Positions 17,300-25,611 of a stretch of DNA of 64,000 nucleotides are shown piece by piece. The notes under the pieces were generated by a model, which was not told the DNA's origin, searched no databases, and saw only the letters and a program-made list of their open reading frames with translations. The stretch is taken from assembly GCF_014645615.1 (NCBI RefSeq), contig NZ_BMMB01000009.1, positions 87,801 through 151,800 of the forward strand. The letters run 5' to 3'. How positions within the stretch are numbered: the first letter of the stretch is position 1; every line of letters starts with the position of its first letter. Both the position numbers and the translations under genes were made by a program. Source of the DNA: Paenibacillus hunanensis. GTDB lineage: Bacteria; Bacillota; Bacilli; Paenibacillales; Paenibacillaceae.

Positions 17300-17749
17300 T
17301 TGGAAACATCTGGAGAGCTTTTGAAAAGTTACTTGCTGCTGGTAGATCGCATGCCACGAATTATGGAACTGCCGACGCTGATGCGTCAGCTCAAATCGAA
17401 TACAACTGAAATCTTTATTTTGCATTTTCTGCTGAACAATGGCAGTCAGTATGGTACAGATATCGTGAAAGCAACAGGACTGACGACAAGCGCAGTTACA
17501 CAAATTTGCGATAAGCTGGAGCAGGAAGAATTGATCGAGCGTACGCGCTCTGATCAGGATCGCCGCTATGTAAGCATCTCGATCACGCGCAAGGGCGGCC
17601 GTGCTCTGGATAAAATTTTCGGCATTATGGCAACCAAGCTAGTTGAGAACATTCGTGACTTGAGCGATGATGAGGCAGATGAGTTGCTCCTGCATTTGCG
17701 CAGTGTAGAACAGCTCGTGTTAAAACGCCGTCAATTGGCAATGAAGTAA
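17300..17749 (+). CDS. MarR-family transcriptional regulator
   Basis: A winged-helix DNA-binding protein of 149 residues. The helix-turn-helix is about residues 45-85 (TDIVKATGLTTSAVTQICDK), and the wing carries the family-typical DQDRRYVSISIT with the DNA-contacting Asp-Arg. The preferred start is a TTG at 17300, nine bases after a GAGGGGG box; another in-frame TTG at 17282 overlaps that box and is unlikely. It stands alone between def and a thioredoxin gene and ends at a strong bidirectional terminator. The ligand and target genes are unknown. Confidence 0.88.
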   Translation: METSGELLKSYLLLVDRMPRIMELPTLMRQLKSNTTEIFILHFLLNNGSQYGTDIVKATGLTTSAVTQICDKLEQEELIERTRSDQDRRYVSISITRKGGRALDKIFGIMATKLVENIRDLSDDEADELLLHLRSVEQLVLKRRQLAMK

Positions 17750-17784
17750 CCAGTACGGCTTTCCGTATGCTACAGAATCCACAT

Positions 17785-17828
17785 CACAAAAAGCCTGACA
17801 GCTAGGATATGCTGTCAGGCTTTTTGTG
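17785..17828. terminator. Bidirectional terminator between convergent genes
   Basis: A perfect 18-bp stem (CACAAAAAGCCTGACAGC and its inverse) with an 8-base loop. T-runs leave the stem on both strands. It serves the MarR gene (plus) and the thioredoxin gene (minus). Confidence 0.93.
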
Positions 17829-17894
17829 TACGGATCATGATCATAGTCGCGCCCTGGTCATTCAGCCAGTCTCGCTAGCTACTGTAGAGCGATC

Positions 17895-18212
17895 TTACTT
17901 AATTTCTGCGAGATATTCGGACACCTGAGCTGGTGTTTTAGCGAATTTACTGTGCAGATGAGCGATTTTCTCGCCGCCACGATATACGAGCAGGCTCGGG
18001 ATACCGCGTACTTCATTTTGCTCTGCCAGATCCTGAAACTTCTCAGCATCCATAGCGAAAAAGCGTTTTTCTGGATTCTGATCGATAATGTCGCCCATAA
18101 AGCGATCCAGTGTTTTGCAATCCGGGCACCAGTTGGTATCGAATTTGATCACTGTGTATTCCTGACCGTCGATCAAGTTGCGATATTGTTCTTCTGTTTC
18201 AATGCGTTCCAT
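17895..18212 (-). CDS. Thioredoxin-like protein (YtpP-type)
   Basis: A 105-residue cytoplasmic thioredoxin-fold protein. The redox site is WCPDC at about residues 28-32, and the cis-proline loop reads RGIPSLLVY at about 69-77. The CPDC rather than CGPC site matches the Bacillus YtpP group, whose physiological partners are not well known to me. An AAAGGAG box lies 10 bases before the ATG. The gene is monocistronic. Confidence 0.88.
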   Translation of the reverse strand: MERIETEEQYRNLIDGQEYTVIKFDTNWCPDCKTLDRFMGDIIDQNPEKRFFAMDAEKFQDLAEQNEVRGIPSLLVYRGGEKIAHLHSKFAKTPAQVSEYLAEIK

Positions 18213-18390
18213 GTGTAGAATTGCTCCTTTCTATGCTGGCATACCAGCTTACATCAATGTAGTATGATTCCAAACCAATTATCTTACGGCAATCTATCTT
18301 AATTTCAAGAAATATCTTTCTTTATTATCCGCTTTTAAAGCACATTTGGCAAGGTAGTTTTAGCTTATTCGGATCATCCATTTGACTCTA

Positions 18391-19164
18391 CTAGTTCAAT
18401 AAACGGATCGTATTGCGCGCGAATAACCAATCCATCATTTCAGGAAAACGACGGTAAAACGAATCCGCTTCATGGTCTTCCCCTTCACGCCGTACAAAAT
18501 ACAGCTGATCCGGCTGCTGCTGATTCCGTGATAAAATAGCCGCCGCCTCATCGGTTAATGACTGCATCAGCCGTTGACGATTCTGCTTTGCCACACCTTC
18601 GAGCGACCCGATATCCATATACACGCGTAAGCCGGGTACCAGCTCTCGCTCTGCCATAAACTCAATAAAGCCCTCATACCAGAGCGAGGCTGACATCGCC
18701 CCAATGCGCCCAAACACCTCTGGATATACATAAGCAGCAAATAACGATACCAGACCACCGAGTGACTTACCAATAATCCCTGTGCATTCTGGTCTTGGAT
18801 CGGTATAAAAGTTACGATCAACCCACGGCTTCACCTGATGGGTTAATGTGTATAGATACTGGCTCGCCCGTCCGCCAAAATGGTCATAGTGGCGACCTGG
18901 CTGTAGCTTCTGTGCGGACCAGGGCGTATATTCATGGATGCGATCCTGCGGCGTAATGCCCACCATAATGAGTTCAGGCAACGTACCTGCCGCAAATCGC
19001 AGCTCCAGATGATAGATGTTACCATTTAATATAGGATCGAACAGATCGCCGCTATCCTGAACGTACACCACAGGCAATGGATAGCTGGCATGCTCATAGG
19101 AAGGCGGCAAATAAATAAGCAGCTCCCGTCCAGCGTGTCTCTCGATCAATAGGGTTCCCTTCAT
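18391..19164 (-). CDS. Alpha/beta-hydrolase, putative esterase (esterase D family)
   Basis: Cytoplasmic hydrolase of 257 residues. The nucleophile elbow is GIIGKSLGGLVSL at about residues 128-140, and the C-terminal EGEDHEADSFYRRFPEMMDWL supplies the catalytic His. Related Bacillus proteins (YbbA, BesA) include siderophore-ester hydrolases, so a role in hydrolysing a ferric siderophore is possible. There is no iron gene beside it, so the substrate stays open. The start follows GAAGGAGAG. The 447-base gap downstream holds only the terminator at 19496. Confidence 0.82.
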   Translation of the reverse strand: MKGTLLIERHAGRELLIYLPPSYEHASYPLPVVYVQDSGDLFDPILNGNIYHLELRFAAGTLPELIMVGITPQDRIHEYTPWSAQKLQPGRHYDHFGGRASQYLYTLTHQVKPWVDRNFYTDPRPECTGIIGKSLGGLVSLFAAYVYPEVFGRIGAMSASLWYEGFIEFMAERELVPGLRVYMDIGSLEGVAKQNRQRLMQSLTDEAAAILSRNQQQPDQLYFVRREGEDHEADSFYRRFPEMMDWLFARNTIRLLN

Positions 19165-19495
19165 AACGACTCTCCTTCTTCCAGCAGCATCATTTGCAGT
19201 TGCGGTGTATAGATGAGTTAGAGATAGTTCGGTGATAGGTATGCAATGGTTGTACTTGGTAGTATAGCAAATCCTGTGGCAGATGTCGTGTAGGCGCTTT
19301 CCTCTAATTTGAAGATGTTGAGGATAGAGAGGTACATCACGGCGGGAAGGAATAATTAAACCATGGAGAATTAGAAATACCTTATACGATGTTGGTCTGC
19401 AAGATCTGTATAAACTTTACAGCATTAAAATACCTACATTATCAGATTCCGTCCTACATGCTCCAAATGATGCATTTTGAGAATGATCCTTACAA

Positions 19496-19541
19496 AACAA
19501 GCGGATACATCGATGAATAGATACCGATGTATCCGCTTGTT
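19496..19541 (-). terminator. Strong hairpin terminator after the ZIP transporter gene
   Basis: A perfect 17-bp stem (19496-19512 with 19525-19541, arm AACAAGCGGATACATCG) and a 12-base loop. On the minus strand it ends GCTTGTTTTGT. It lies 70 bases past the stop at 19612. The rest of the gap 19165-19611 shows nothing recognisable. Confidence 0.8.
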
Positions 19542-19611
19542 GGAGTTGAATGTATTCTTTTATTCGTTATATTTCAATACGCTCACAGCTTGTTGGACAG
19601 CATCTACTCGA

Positions 19612-20433
19612 TCAAATGCTCAGTACGAGTGCTGCCAGCAAGCCCATCGAAGCGATCAGACCGACGATTGGGCCGCCTTCCTCATAGGCTTCTGGTGCCA
19701 TGGTGGAGCATAGCATAGCGATGATGCCGCCGCCAGCGAAGGCGCCAATGCCTGCTTTAAGTTCCTTGGGTAGCATTTCCAGAAACAGATAACCGAGCAT
19801 GGATGCTAGAGCGGAGATCGTTAGAACAGCGAGCCACATCCAAAATATTTTACGGCGGGAGAATCCACTTTGCTGCATACCTACCGTACTGGACAAGCCT
19901 TCTGGAATATTACTAACAAAAATCGATACCACCAGAACGGCACTTACACCCTGTCCGGTGAGCAGGCTAGCACCGATCATAATCGATTCCGGGATGGCAT
20001 CCATAACCGTACCGGCGAAGATGCCGAGTCCGCTCTGGCTTTTGCCGTCTTTGCCCTGCTTGTTTGCTTTGGAGTCTTGTGTGCTGGCTTGTTGATCCTT
20101 TTGCTGTGCAGTTCCCTCCTTGCTGGTCGGGGAAATTTCCTGCTTGATCACATACGAGCGCTTGCGGTTCGCACCGCCCTTGCTGGATACGTATAGATCA
20201 AAGATCGTATACACGACCGCACCGACTAAAAATCCAATCGCAGTCGCTGCCAGACCGCCATCCTCGATAGCGTCCTCTAATAGCTCAAACGATGCAGCAC
20301 CGATTAGCGTCCCCGTACCAAATGCCATAATCCAGCCGATAATCTTTTTCGGGATTTTAAAAAAAGCGGCTACGACCGCACCCAGCAAAACCGCTGAGCC
20401 TGCAATCGCGCCCCACATCAGTGCACCCCACAT
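19612..20433 (-). CDS. ZIP-family divalent metal transporter
   Basis: Membrane protein of 273 residues that probably imports zinc or another divalent metal. Hydrophobic segments lie on both sides of a long cytoplasmic loop (about 80-135) rich in Lys/Gln/Ser. The metal-binding segments are AGTVMDAIPESIMIG and VSNIPEGLSST (the family's HNxPEG-type motif with Asn-Ile-Pro-Glu-Gly). The start at 20433 (MWGALMWG) has a GGGAGG box at 8 bases; the frame is open 12 codons more without a box. Metal specificity is unknown. No Zur box was recognised. Confidence 0.87.
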   Translation of the reverse strand: MWGALMWGAIAGSAVLLGAVVAAFFKIPKKIIGWIMAFGTGTLIGAASFELLEDAIEDGGLAATAIGFLVGAVVYTIFDLYVSSKGGANRKRSYVIKQEISPTSKEGTAQQKDQQASTQDSKANKQGKDGKSQSGLGIFAGTVMDAIPESIMIGASLLTGQGVSAVLVVSIFVSNIPEGLSSTVGMQQSGFSRRKIFWMWLAVLTISALASMLGYLFLEMLPKELKAGIGAFAGGGIIAMLCSTMAPEAYEEGGPIVGLIASMGLLAALVLSI

Positions 20434-20737
20434 CTCCGTCGCCTCCCGCCTACTATTCACTCTGTTCACTTATTAACCATATTGACGGAGTGTGTCATGC
20501 TTTTTATGTCATTTTCTTCGTATGGGTGATGTGGGAGATGTATATTTTTTAGTAAGGTTCGTATAACAGGTGGATAAAGATATTTGGGTTGGGTTGGGCT
20601 TAGTTCGAACTTAGAATGGACGTATATCTAATTTTGATTTTATGCAAATCGATGCTATATCCAGCTGCATTCTGCCACACGATATTATGCCTACATTTCT
20701 TGTCTTCATTCGCATTCACTCTTTTTACACAAAATAA

Positions 20738-20777
20738 AAAGGAGCGGCTCTCTACTTTAATAGAGAGCAGTTCCTTT
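20738..20777 (-). terminator. Terminator after the aldo/keto reductase gene
   Basis: A 17-position stem with two mismatches (20738-20754 with 20761-20777) followed on the minus strand by TTTTTATTTTG. It is 140 bases past the stop at 20917. The rest of 20434-20916 holds no gene. Confidence 0.8.
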
Positions 20778-20916
20778 GGCAGAGAGTAGTTCCTTTAGCT
20801 GGCACCAGCTTCTTTCAGAACCTCCGGAGAAGCTGCTGCCTTTGCAAACTTCATTTATAGGTAAACTGTCGTTGATCACGCCAGGTGCAGCTATGCTTTT
20901 GCGTATTCCTGTTCAC

Positions 20917-21825
20917 TTATCGATGCTGTGTATACGTATTTGCTGGGCGCAGCGAGCGAATGAGCGATACTTCCTGCTCCGTCAGTGGAGGGAGATTGCC
21001 AGCTTCGACGTTATGACGTAGCTGCTCGGATGAGCTTGCTCCCGGAATCACTGCTCCCGTCGCTGGGTGTGCAAGTGAATACCGGATGGCGAGCTGGGTC
21101 AGGCTACGCTTCTCATCACAAAGCTGCTCCAGATGATGGCGTAGCTTCACAATCTCCTCGCCTTCTATACCTAGATAGCCCTTTTGCGCCTTATCTTCAC
21201 GTCCATGTGCCAGTGCTCCGCTTGCAACAGGGCCACGTACAATCGCGCTAATGCCGTGCTCTGCCAGCAGGGGTAATACTTCTTCCTCAGGACGGCGATC
21301 CAGTATGCTGTACTGGCTCATCAGGCTCACTATATGCGAGCGTTTCACATATTCACGAATGACATTTGGGCGAATCGACGAAATGCCATACTGACGAATG
21401 ACACCTTCACGCTTCAATTGTTCAAATGCCTCAATCGTTTCATCGATCGGATCGTCCAGTGTACCGCCATGAAGCTGGTACAGATCGATATAATCGGTTT
21501 GCAGACGACGCAGACTGTCCTTCACCGCTTCCATAATGTACGCTTTGGAGGCATCCCACACCCAGCCATCCTTACCCGGAATACGGCGATTCCCCACCTT
21601 GGTTGCGAGTACAACATCGCTACGACGACCCTTGATCGCTTTACCGACGATCTCCTCATTACGGCCTTCATCGTACAGATCGGCGGTATCCAGTAAGGTG
21701 ACGCCCATATCGATCGCTTCATGCAATAGCGAGATCGCCTTCTGTTCATCCGTACCGAGTGACATACAGCCCAGACCAATCTCGCCTACGACCAGATCGG
21801 ATGCGCCCAGTTTATTTTGTCTCAT
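20917..21825 (-). CDS. Aldo/keto reductase
   Basis: NADPH-dependent carbonyl reductase of 302 residues with the TIM-barrel fold. The catalytic tetrad is visible: Asp and Tyr in LLDTADLYDEGRNEE (about 45-59), Lys in VLATKVG (about 77) and His in DLYQLHGG (about 119). The cofactor end reads VIPGASSSEQLRHNVEAG. It resembles Bacillus YqkF. A GGGG box lies 8 bases before the ATG. The physiological substrate is unknown; these enzymes often detoxify aldehydes. Confidence 0.92.
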   Translation of the reverse strand: MRQNKLGASDLVVGEIGLGCMSLGTDEQKAISLLHEAIDMGVTLLDTADLYDEGRNEEIVGKAIKGRRSDVVLATKVGNRRIPGKDGWVWDASKAYIMEAVKDSLRRLQTDYIDLYQLHGGTLDDPIDETIEAFEQLKREGVIRQYGISSIRPNVIREYVKRSHIVSLMSQYSILDRRPEEEVLPLLAEHGISAIVRGPVASGALAHGREDKAQKGYLGIEGEEIVKLRHHLEQLCDEKRSLTQLAIRYSLAHPATGAVIPGASSSEQLRHNVEAGNLPPLTEQEVSLIRSLRPANTYTQHR

Positions 21826-21929
21826 ATGATATGCCCCTTTCTTATTTTGGCTTGCTATGTGTGCATTGCATCGTTCCTATGCTCTACTAGCATATGGATG
21901 CGATCGTTCTCGTTGCTATCGAGCTACCT

Positions 21930-22133
21930 TCATGATGAAGGCGCAATAATATGTTTTACCCGCCCTACGTGTCCAGATACCAGCCGTACCTTAATTCCGT
22001 GTGGATGGTTTGGAGAATTGGTCAAAATATCCTTTACCACACCACGGGTTAGTTTACCAGAACGTTGATCCTGCTTGAGTACAATATCCACTTCCAGACC
22101 GGCACGGATATTTGCTCGTGTTTGTCCATTCAT
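21930..22133 (-). CDS. ywbE: YwbE family protein
   Basis: Conserved protein of 67 residues matching Bacillus YwbE (DUF2196) over its whole length: MNGQTRANIRAGLEVDIVLK, then KLTRGVVKDILTNSPNHPHG and IKVRLVSGHVGRVKHI. The motif resembles a small beta-barrel RNA- or nucleic-acid-binding domain, but no function is established. The start at 22133 follows AGAGGAAG at 7 bases; 12 in-frame codons further upstream lack a box. Confidence 0.9.
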   Translation of the reverse strand: MNGQTRANIRAGLEVDIVLKQDQRSGKLTRGVVKDILTNSPNHPHGIKVRLVSGHVGRVKHIIAPSS

Positions 22134-22265
22134 TTGTTCGCTTCCTCTCATGACCCTGTAGCGTGACATATGAAGATTTCAATACGATAATCATCCATGC
22201 TCGCGACAGGGTTATTTTCACTTCTTTTTTATATAATTACACCTATGATCACACTGAATAATAGC

Positions 22266-22321
22266 AAAAAAAGAGCACCGGCGTTTTGGCAGCAACTGCC
22301 ACCCTGTTCACACCGGTGCTC
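22266..22321 (-). terminator. Terminator after yqkE with nested hairpin
   Basis: AGCACCGG (22274-22281) pairs with CCGGTGCT (22313-22320); inside lies a second stem TGGCAG/CTGCCA. The minus strand continues as seven T. It is about 40 bases past the yqkE stop. Confidence 0.8.
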
Positions 22322-22358
22322 CCTTCAACGGATCATCCGTAATGCTATAGCGCTTCGC

Positions 22359-22619
22359 TTACTTGTACTTCTTCCAATCCTGCTTGCTATTCTCCAGCAA
22401 ATAGCCAAAATCATTATCACGGCGCTTCTGCTCCGCACGGCGTTCTTCCTCTACCTTGAGACGCTGTTGCTCCTGACGCTCATGCTCCTGCTCACGCAGC
22501 TCCGTTGCCTGTGCTTTCAGCTTATCCAGCACATCCGCGCTCAGCATATCCTTGAGCGTTGCTGGCTTGTCCTGTGCTGGCGCTGCTGGACGTGCAGATG
22601 CTTTATTCTTTTTCGCCAT
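22359..22619 (-). CDS. yqkE: YqkE family protein (DUF3886)
   Basis: A short, highly charged protein of 86 residues. A Lys/Ala/Pro-rich start is followed by TLKDMLSADVLDKLKAQ, a long Glu/Arg/Gln helix with coiled-coil pattern (about 40-68) and the conserved end FGYLLENSKQDWKKYK. This is the layout of Bacillus YqkE. The preferred start is ATG 22619, six bases after GGGGTG; a GTG three codons earlier overlaps the box. No function is established for the family. Confidence 0.85.
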   Translation of the reverse strand: MAKKNKASARPAAPAQDKPATLKDMLSADVLDKLKAQATELREQEHERQEQQRLKVEEERRAEQKRRDNDFGYLLENSKQDWKKYK

Positions 22620-22899
22620 ATTGTTCACCCCGCTGGTTCATATCATACGCGATATCAGCCTGTTTTTACGGGCTCATATCGTTATATCGCTTCCCTCTAT
22701 TATACCATAATGAGCCTGTTATCCTCCATGCTCAATCATCGTTACGCTAACGCCTGTAGAGCGAATAGCTGTATGTCGAACCAGCATCATAACCGAAAAT
22801 AAGTTCTCTGTTGCTCCTGATATACCTATAGATCATACAGATATAAGAGAGGCTCGCCCTATCCTCTAACTATGCTCATGTAACTATGATAATGCTGTA

Positions 22900-24237
22900 C
22901 TATTTTCGCTCATCCATATCGATCGTATCGTCCTCTATATACGGCTGAACCTCAATCGCACGAATATGCTGCTGCTCCATCCGCGTCACGGTAAAAGCAA
23001 ATCCATCCTCGACAACCGAATCGCCTTCACGTACGTTGAATTTGCGCGACCAGATCCAGCCGCCAATCGTATACGCTTCGCCAGCTTCAATGTCTGTACC
23101 GAGACGACGATTAACCTCATGAATGAGCGCCTGCGGCTGAAGCTGGTAATGCTTATCGCCCAGCTTCGTAATCGTCGGTGTTGGCGGCGGCTCACTGTCT
23201 GATTTGGATGGAATATCGCCTACAATTTCCTCCAGTACATCCTCCAGCGTTACGATCCCCGCTGTACCGCCATATTCGTCCAGCAGCACCGCCATATGAA
23301 TATTATCCTTTTGCATTCGTCCTAACAGCTCGCGTGCAGGCACCGTTTCGATCAATTGCAGTACCGGACGGATAAATGGCGCGATCGGCTCTTCAGGTGA
23401 ATGCTGCGCTTGTACCACATCACGTAGCACCTCCTTCACATTGAGCAAGCCGATAATTTTGTCTTTGTCGCCTTCCAATGCCACAGGTAACAGGCTAAAT
23501 GGCTCTTCCTTCACAATCTCATAAAAGCGCGCCAGTGTCGCATCCTGTGCAATATAGATCATTTCCGTGCGCGGTACCATAATCTCACTGCCGACCAGCT
23601 CATCAAAATCAAACACATTGTTCAAATATCGATACTCCGTCGGTGTAATGCTACCGCTCTTATACCCCTCAGACAGGGCAAAACGAAGCTCAGCCTCACT
23701 CTGTGCCGCCTCATGCTCTGAGATCGGCTTCACCCCGAACAGCCCGGTAATCAGGCGCGAGGAACGACTCAGCACCCAGTTAAATGGATACGTGATCCGG
23801 TAAAATACGATCATCGGACGTGCAAAAAATAACGCCATCGGCTCCGCAACCTGAATCGCAAATGACTTCGGCACCAGCTCACCGATTACTACTTCAAAAT
23901 ACGTCAGCAGCAGGAATGCCAGAATAAACGATAGGATCGACGTGATCGCTTCTGGAATATGCAGCAGCACAAACAGCGGATGCAACAGCTCCTCAATCGT
24001 AGATTCTCCTAACCAACCAAGTGCCAGTGAGGTGAGTGTCGTTCCGAGCTGGCATGCGGACAGAAATTCATCCAGCTTGCTAATGATCGACTGTACCGCA
24101 CGAGCATTTTTATTGCCTTCCTCTGCCAATTGATTAATACGCGATACACGCACACGAATAATCGAATATTCTGATGCCACAAAAAAGGCAGTCAATAAAA
24201 TGAGTAAAATGACGAGAATGACGTTAATCGTCTCCAT
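22900..24237 (-). CDS. CNNM/CBS-domain membrane protein (hemolysin C/CorC family)
   Basis: Integral membrane protein of 445 residues. An N-terminal CNNM domain with about four membrane segments (1-185) is followed by a CBS-domain pair (about 205-330; MVPRTEMIYI and LDEYGGTAGIVTLEDVLEEIVGDI) and a CorC/HlyC C-terminal domain. Family members are linked to Mg2+ or Co2+ efflux or tolerance; a haemolysin role is a historical label. The preferred start is ATG 24237 (METINVI), with a GAAGGGAG box; an in-frame TTG 17 codons upstream has none. Ion specificity is inferred only. Confidence 0.9.
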   Translation of the reverse strand: METINVILVILLILLTAFFVASEYSIIRVRVSRINQLAEEGNKNARAVQSIISKLDEFLSACQLGTTLTSLALGWLGESTIEELLHPLFVLLHIPEAITSILSFILAFLLLTYFEVVIGELVPKSFAIQVAEPMALFFARPMIVFYRITYPFNWVLSRSSRLITGLFGVKPISEHEAAQSEAELRFALSEGYKSGSITPTEYRYLNNVFDFDELVGSEIMVPRTEMIYIAQDATLARFYEIVKEEPFSLLPVALEGDKDKIIGLLNVKEVLRDVVQAQHSPEEPIAPFIRPVLQLIETVPARELLGRMQKDNIHMAVLLDEYGGTAGIVTLEDVLEEIVGDIPSKSDSEPPPTPTITKLGDKHYQLQPQALIHEVNRRLGTDIEAGEAYTIGGWIWSRKFNVREGDSVVEDGFAFTVTRMEQQHIRAIEVQPYIEDDTIDMDERK

Positions 24238-24418
24238 TCGTATAATCGCTCCCTTCGCAATGCTTGCTATATGTATCCTTTTACTCAATGTATTCTAGTA
24301 TATACCCTTATTCATCCTTTTTCTTATCTTTTTGCTTGTTGCGACATCTACTCATCCTTCAACCATAAGCTCAGACCGTCTCCCATCCCATCAAACCATA
24401 ACAAATTCAAACCATAAC

Positions 24419-24447
24419 AAAAAGCCTGCTCTACAAGTAGAACAGGC
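24419..24447 (-). terminator. Terminator of the 24672-25175 gene
   Basis: Stem GCCTGCTCTAC/GTAGAACAGGC with one mismatch and a 2-base loop, followed on the minus strand by TTTTTGTT. It is about 225 bases past the stop, a long but plausible 3' end. The flanking gap 24238-24671 otherwise holds only short AT-rich direct repeats (AACCATAACAAA twice near 24395-24420). Confidence 0.65.
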
Positions 24448-24671
24448 ACGGGTAGGTTGGTGATATAAGACTTTATAATACAGGATGTATACGCTCCTGG
24501 TATCTATTAACTACAGATGTACGACTAACTACAAATGTACGGCGACCGATCCACCTCTATCAGGCATCCGATCATTCAAAATCCAATATCTAATATCTAA
24601 TATCGTTTATCCTTCACTGTACCTCTTGATCTACATCCGTACAGCTTAATCGATGTTGAAGCAAGGTACGC

Positions 24672-25175
24672 CTACCACTCCTGCTTGCGTGCAAACATCA
24701 GCCATGCCCCACCTAGCAGCAGCGCAACGGCTACAAGCGGCTGCACAAATACAAAGCGCGACAGCACCGAATCAATCGAAAATACCGCAAAAAATAGCAA
24801 GGACAGCACGGTTAGCAAATTAATCGGAATGAGCAGCCATTTATTCCGCGATCCAAACCAGTAGAATTCAAATAACCCAACCGCCACTGCCAAAATAAAG
24901 CCCGGCCACATTACACTCCACAGACCGAACATTTGTGCAATCTGGCTTACTAATCCGCTCACGATTAAAATTCCGCCCGGAATCAGCATTCCAATCCCTT
25001 TTCTACCGACGAGTGAAAAGGTCAGCCAGTGCAAAAACAATCCCAGCGGAATGACAAACAGGGTCGGCCAGAACACAGCAAAAATCTCACCCGCATTCCC
25101 TGAGCCGCCCGGATTCAAAAATAAATACACACCCAGCAACAGCAAAACAGGTGCCAGAATCGCCCTTCTAATCAT
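24672..25175 (-). CDS. Multi-pass membrane protein, function unknown
   Basis: A 167-residue protein that is hydrophobic throughout, with five or six predicted membrane segments and almost no soluble part. It begins MIRRAILAPVLLLLGVYLF and ends FARKQEW. An outer-loop Gly stretch (PGGSGNAGE) follows the first segment. The layout resembles small DUF5668/LiaF-like membrane proteins, but I do not recognise a family with confidence. The ATG has a perfect GAGGAGG box. It is monocistronic. Confidence 0.75.
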   Translation of the reverse strand: MIRRAILAPVLLLLGVYLFLNPGGSGNAGEIFAVFWPTLFVIPLGLFLHWLTFSLVGRKGIGMLIPGGILIVSGLVSQIAQMFGLWSVMWPGFILAVAVGLFEFYWFGSRNKWLLIPINLLTVLSLLFFAVFSIDSVLSRFVFVQPLVAVALLLGGAWLMFARKQEW

Positions 25176-25342
25176 GCGTAATTCCTCCTCTAGTTATGAT
25201 GCCCTTTTACTATGTAGCTTGCGTATACAAATGAAGCGTTGCCGATTCATGATGTTCACTAGCCCTCATTGTACCACAGTGTCTACCGAGCGACTTCAGC
25301 CCCCGGGTAATGCGTCAACCTAGACTTTAGTCGGGGAAGCCA

Positions 25343-25382
25343 AAAAGCCCTCCAGCTACTCTGACGAGCAGCTTGAAGGGCG
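25343..25382 (-). terminator. Terminator of glpD
   Basis: Imperfect stem GCCCTCCAGCT / AGCTTGAAGGGC (one bulge) followed on the minus strand by TTTTTGG. It lies 230 bases past the glpD stop, and the intervening 25383-25611 shows nothing recognisable. Confidence 0.6.
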
Positions 25383-25611
25383 ATATAGAAGATATAGAAT
25401 ACGTGATTGCAGCAACCGACACCTATTCACTTTCATCAATAAACAGACACGTATTCATCTACAATAAATACAGACACGAATGCCAATCATCCATCATCCA
25501 GTCATCCGTAAAGATATGAAGGATGCGTATAGGTGCTACTACGCAACTACGTATAGATACTGCTTGCACCGTCTACGAGACGCTTGAGGCTGCGATACAA
25601 GAGGTGATGAA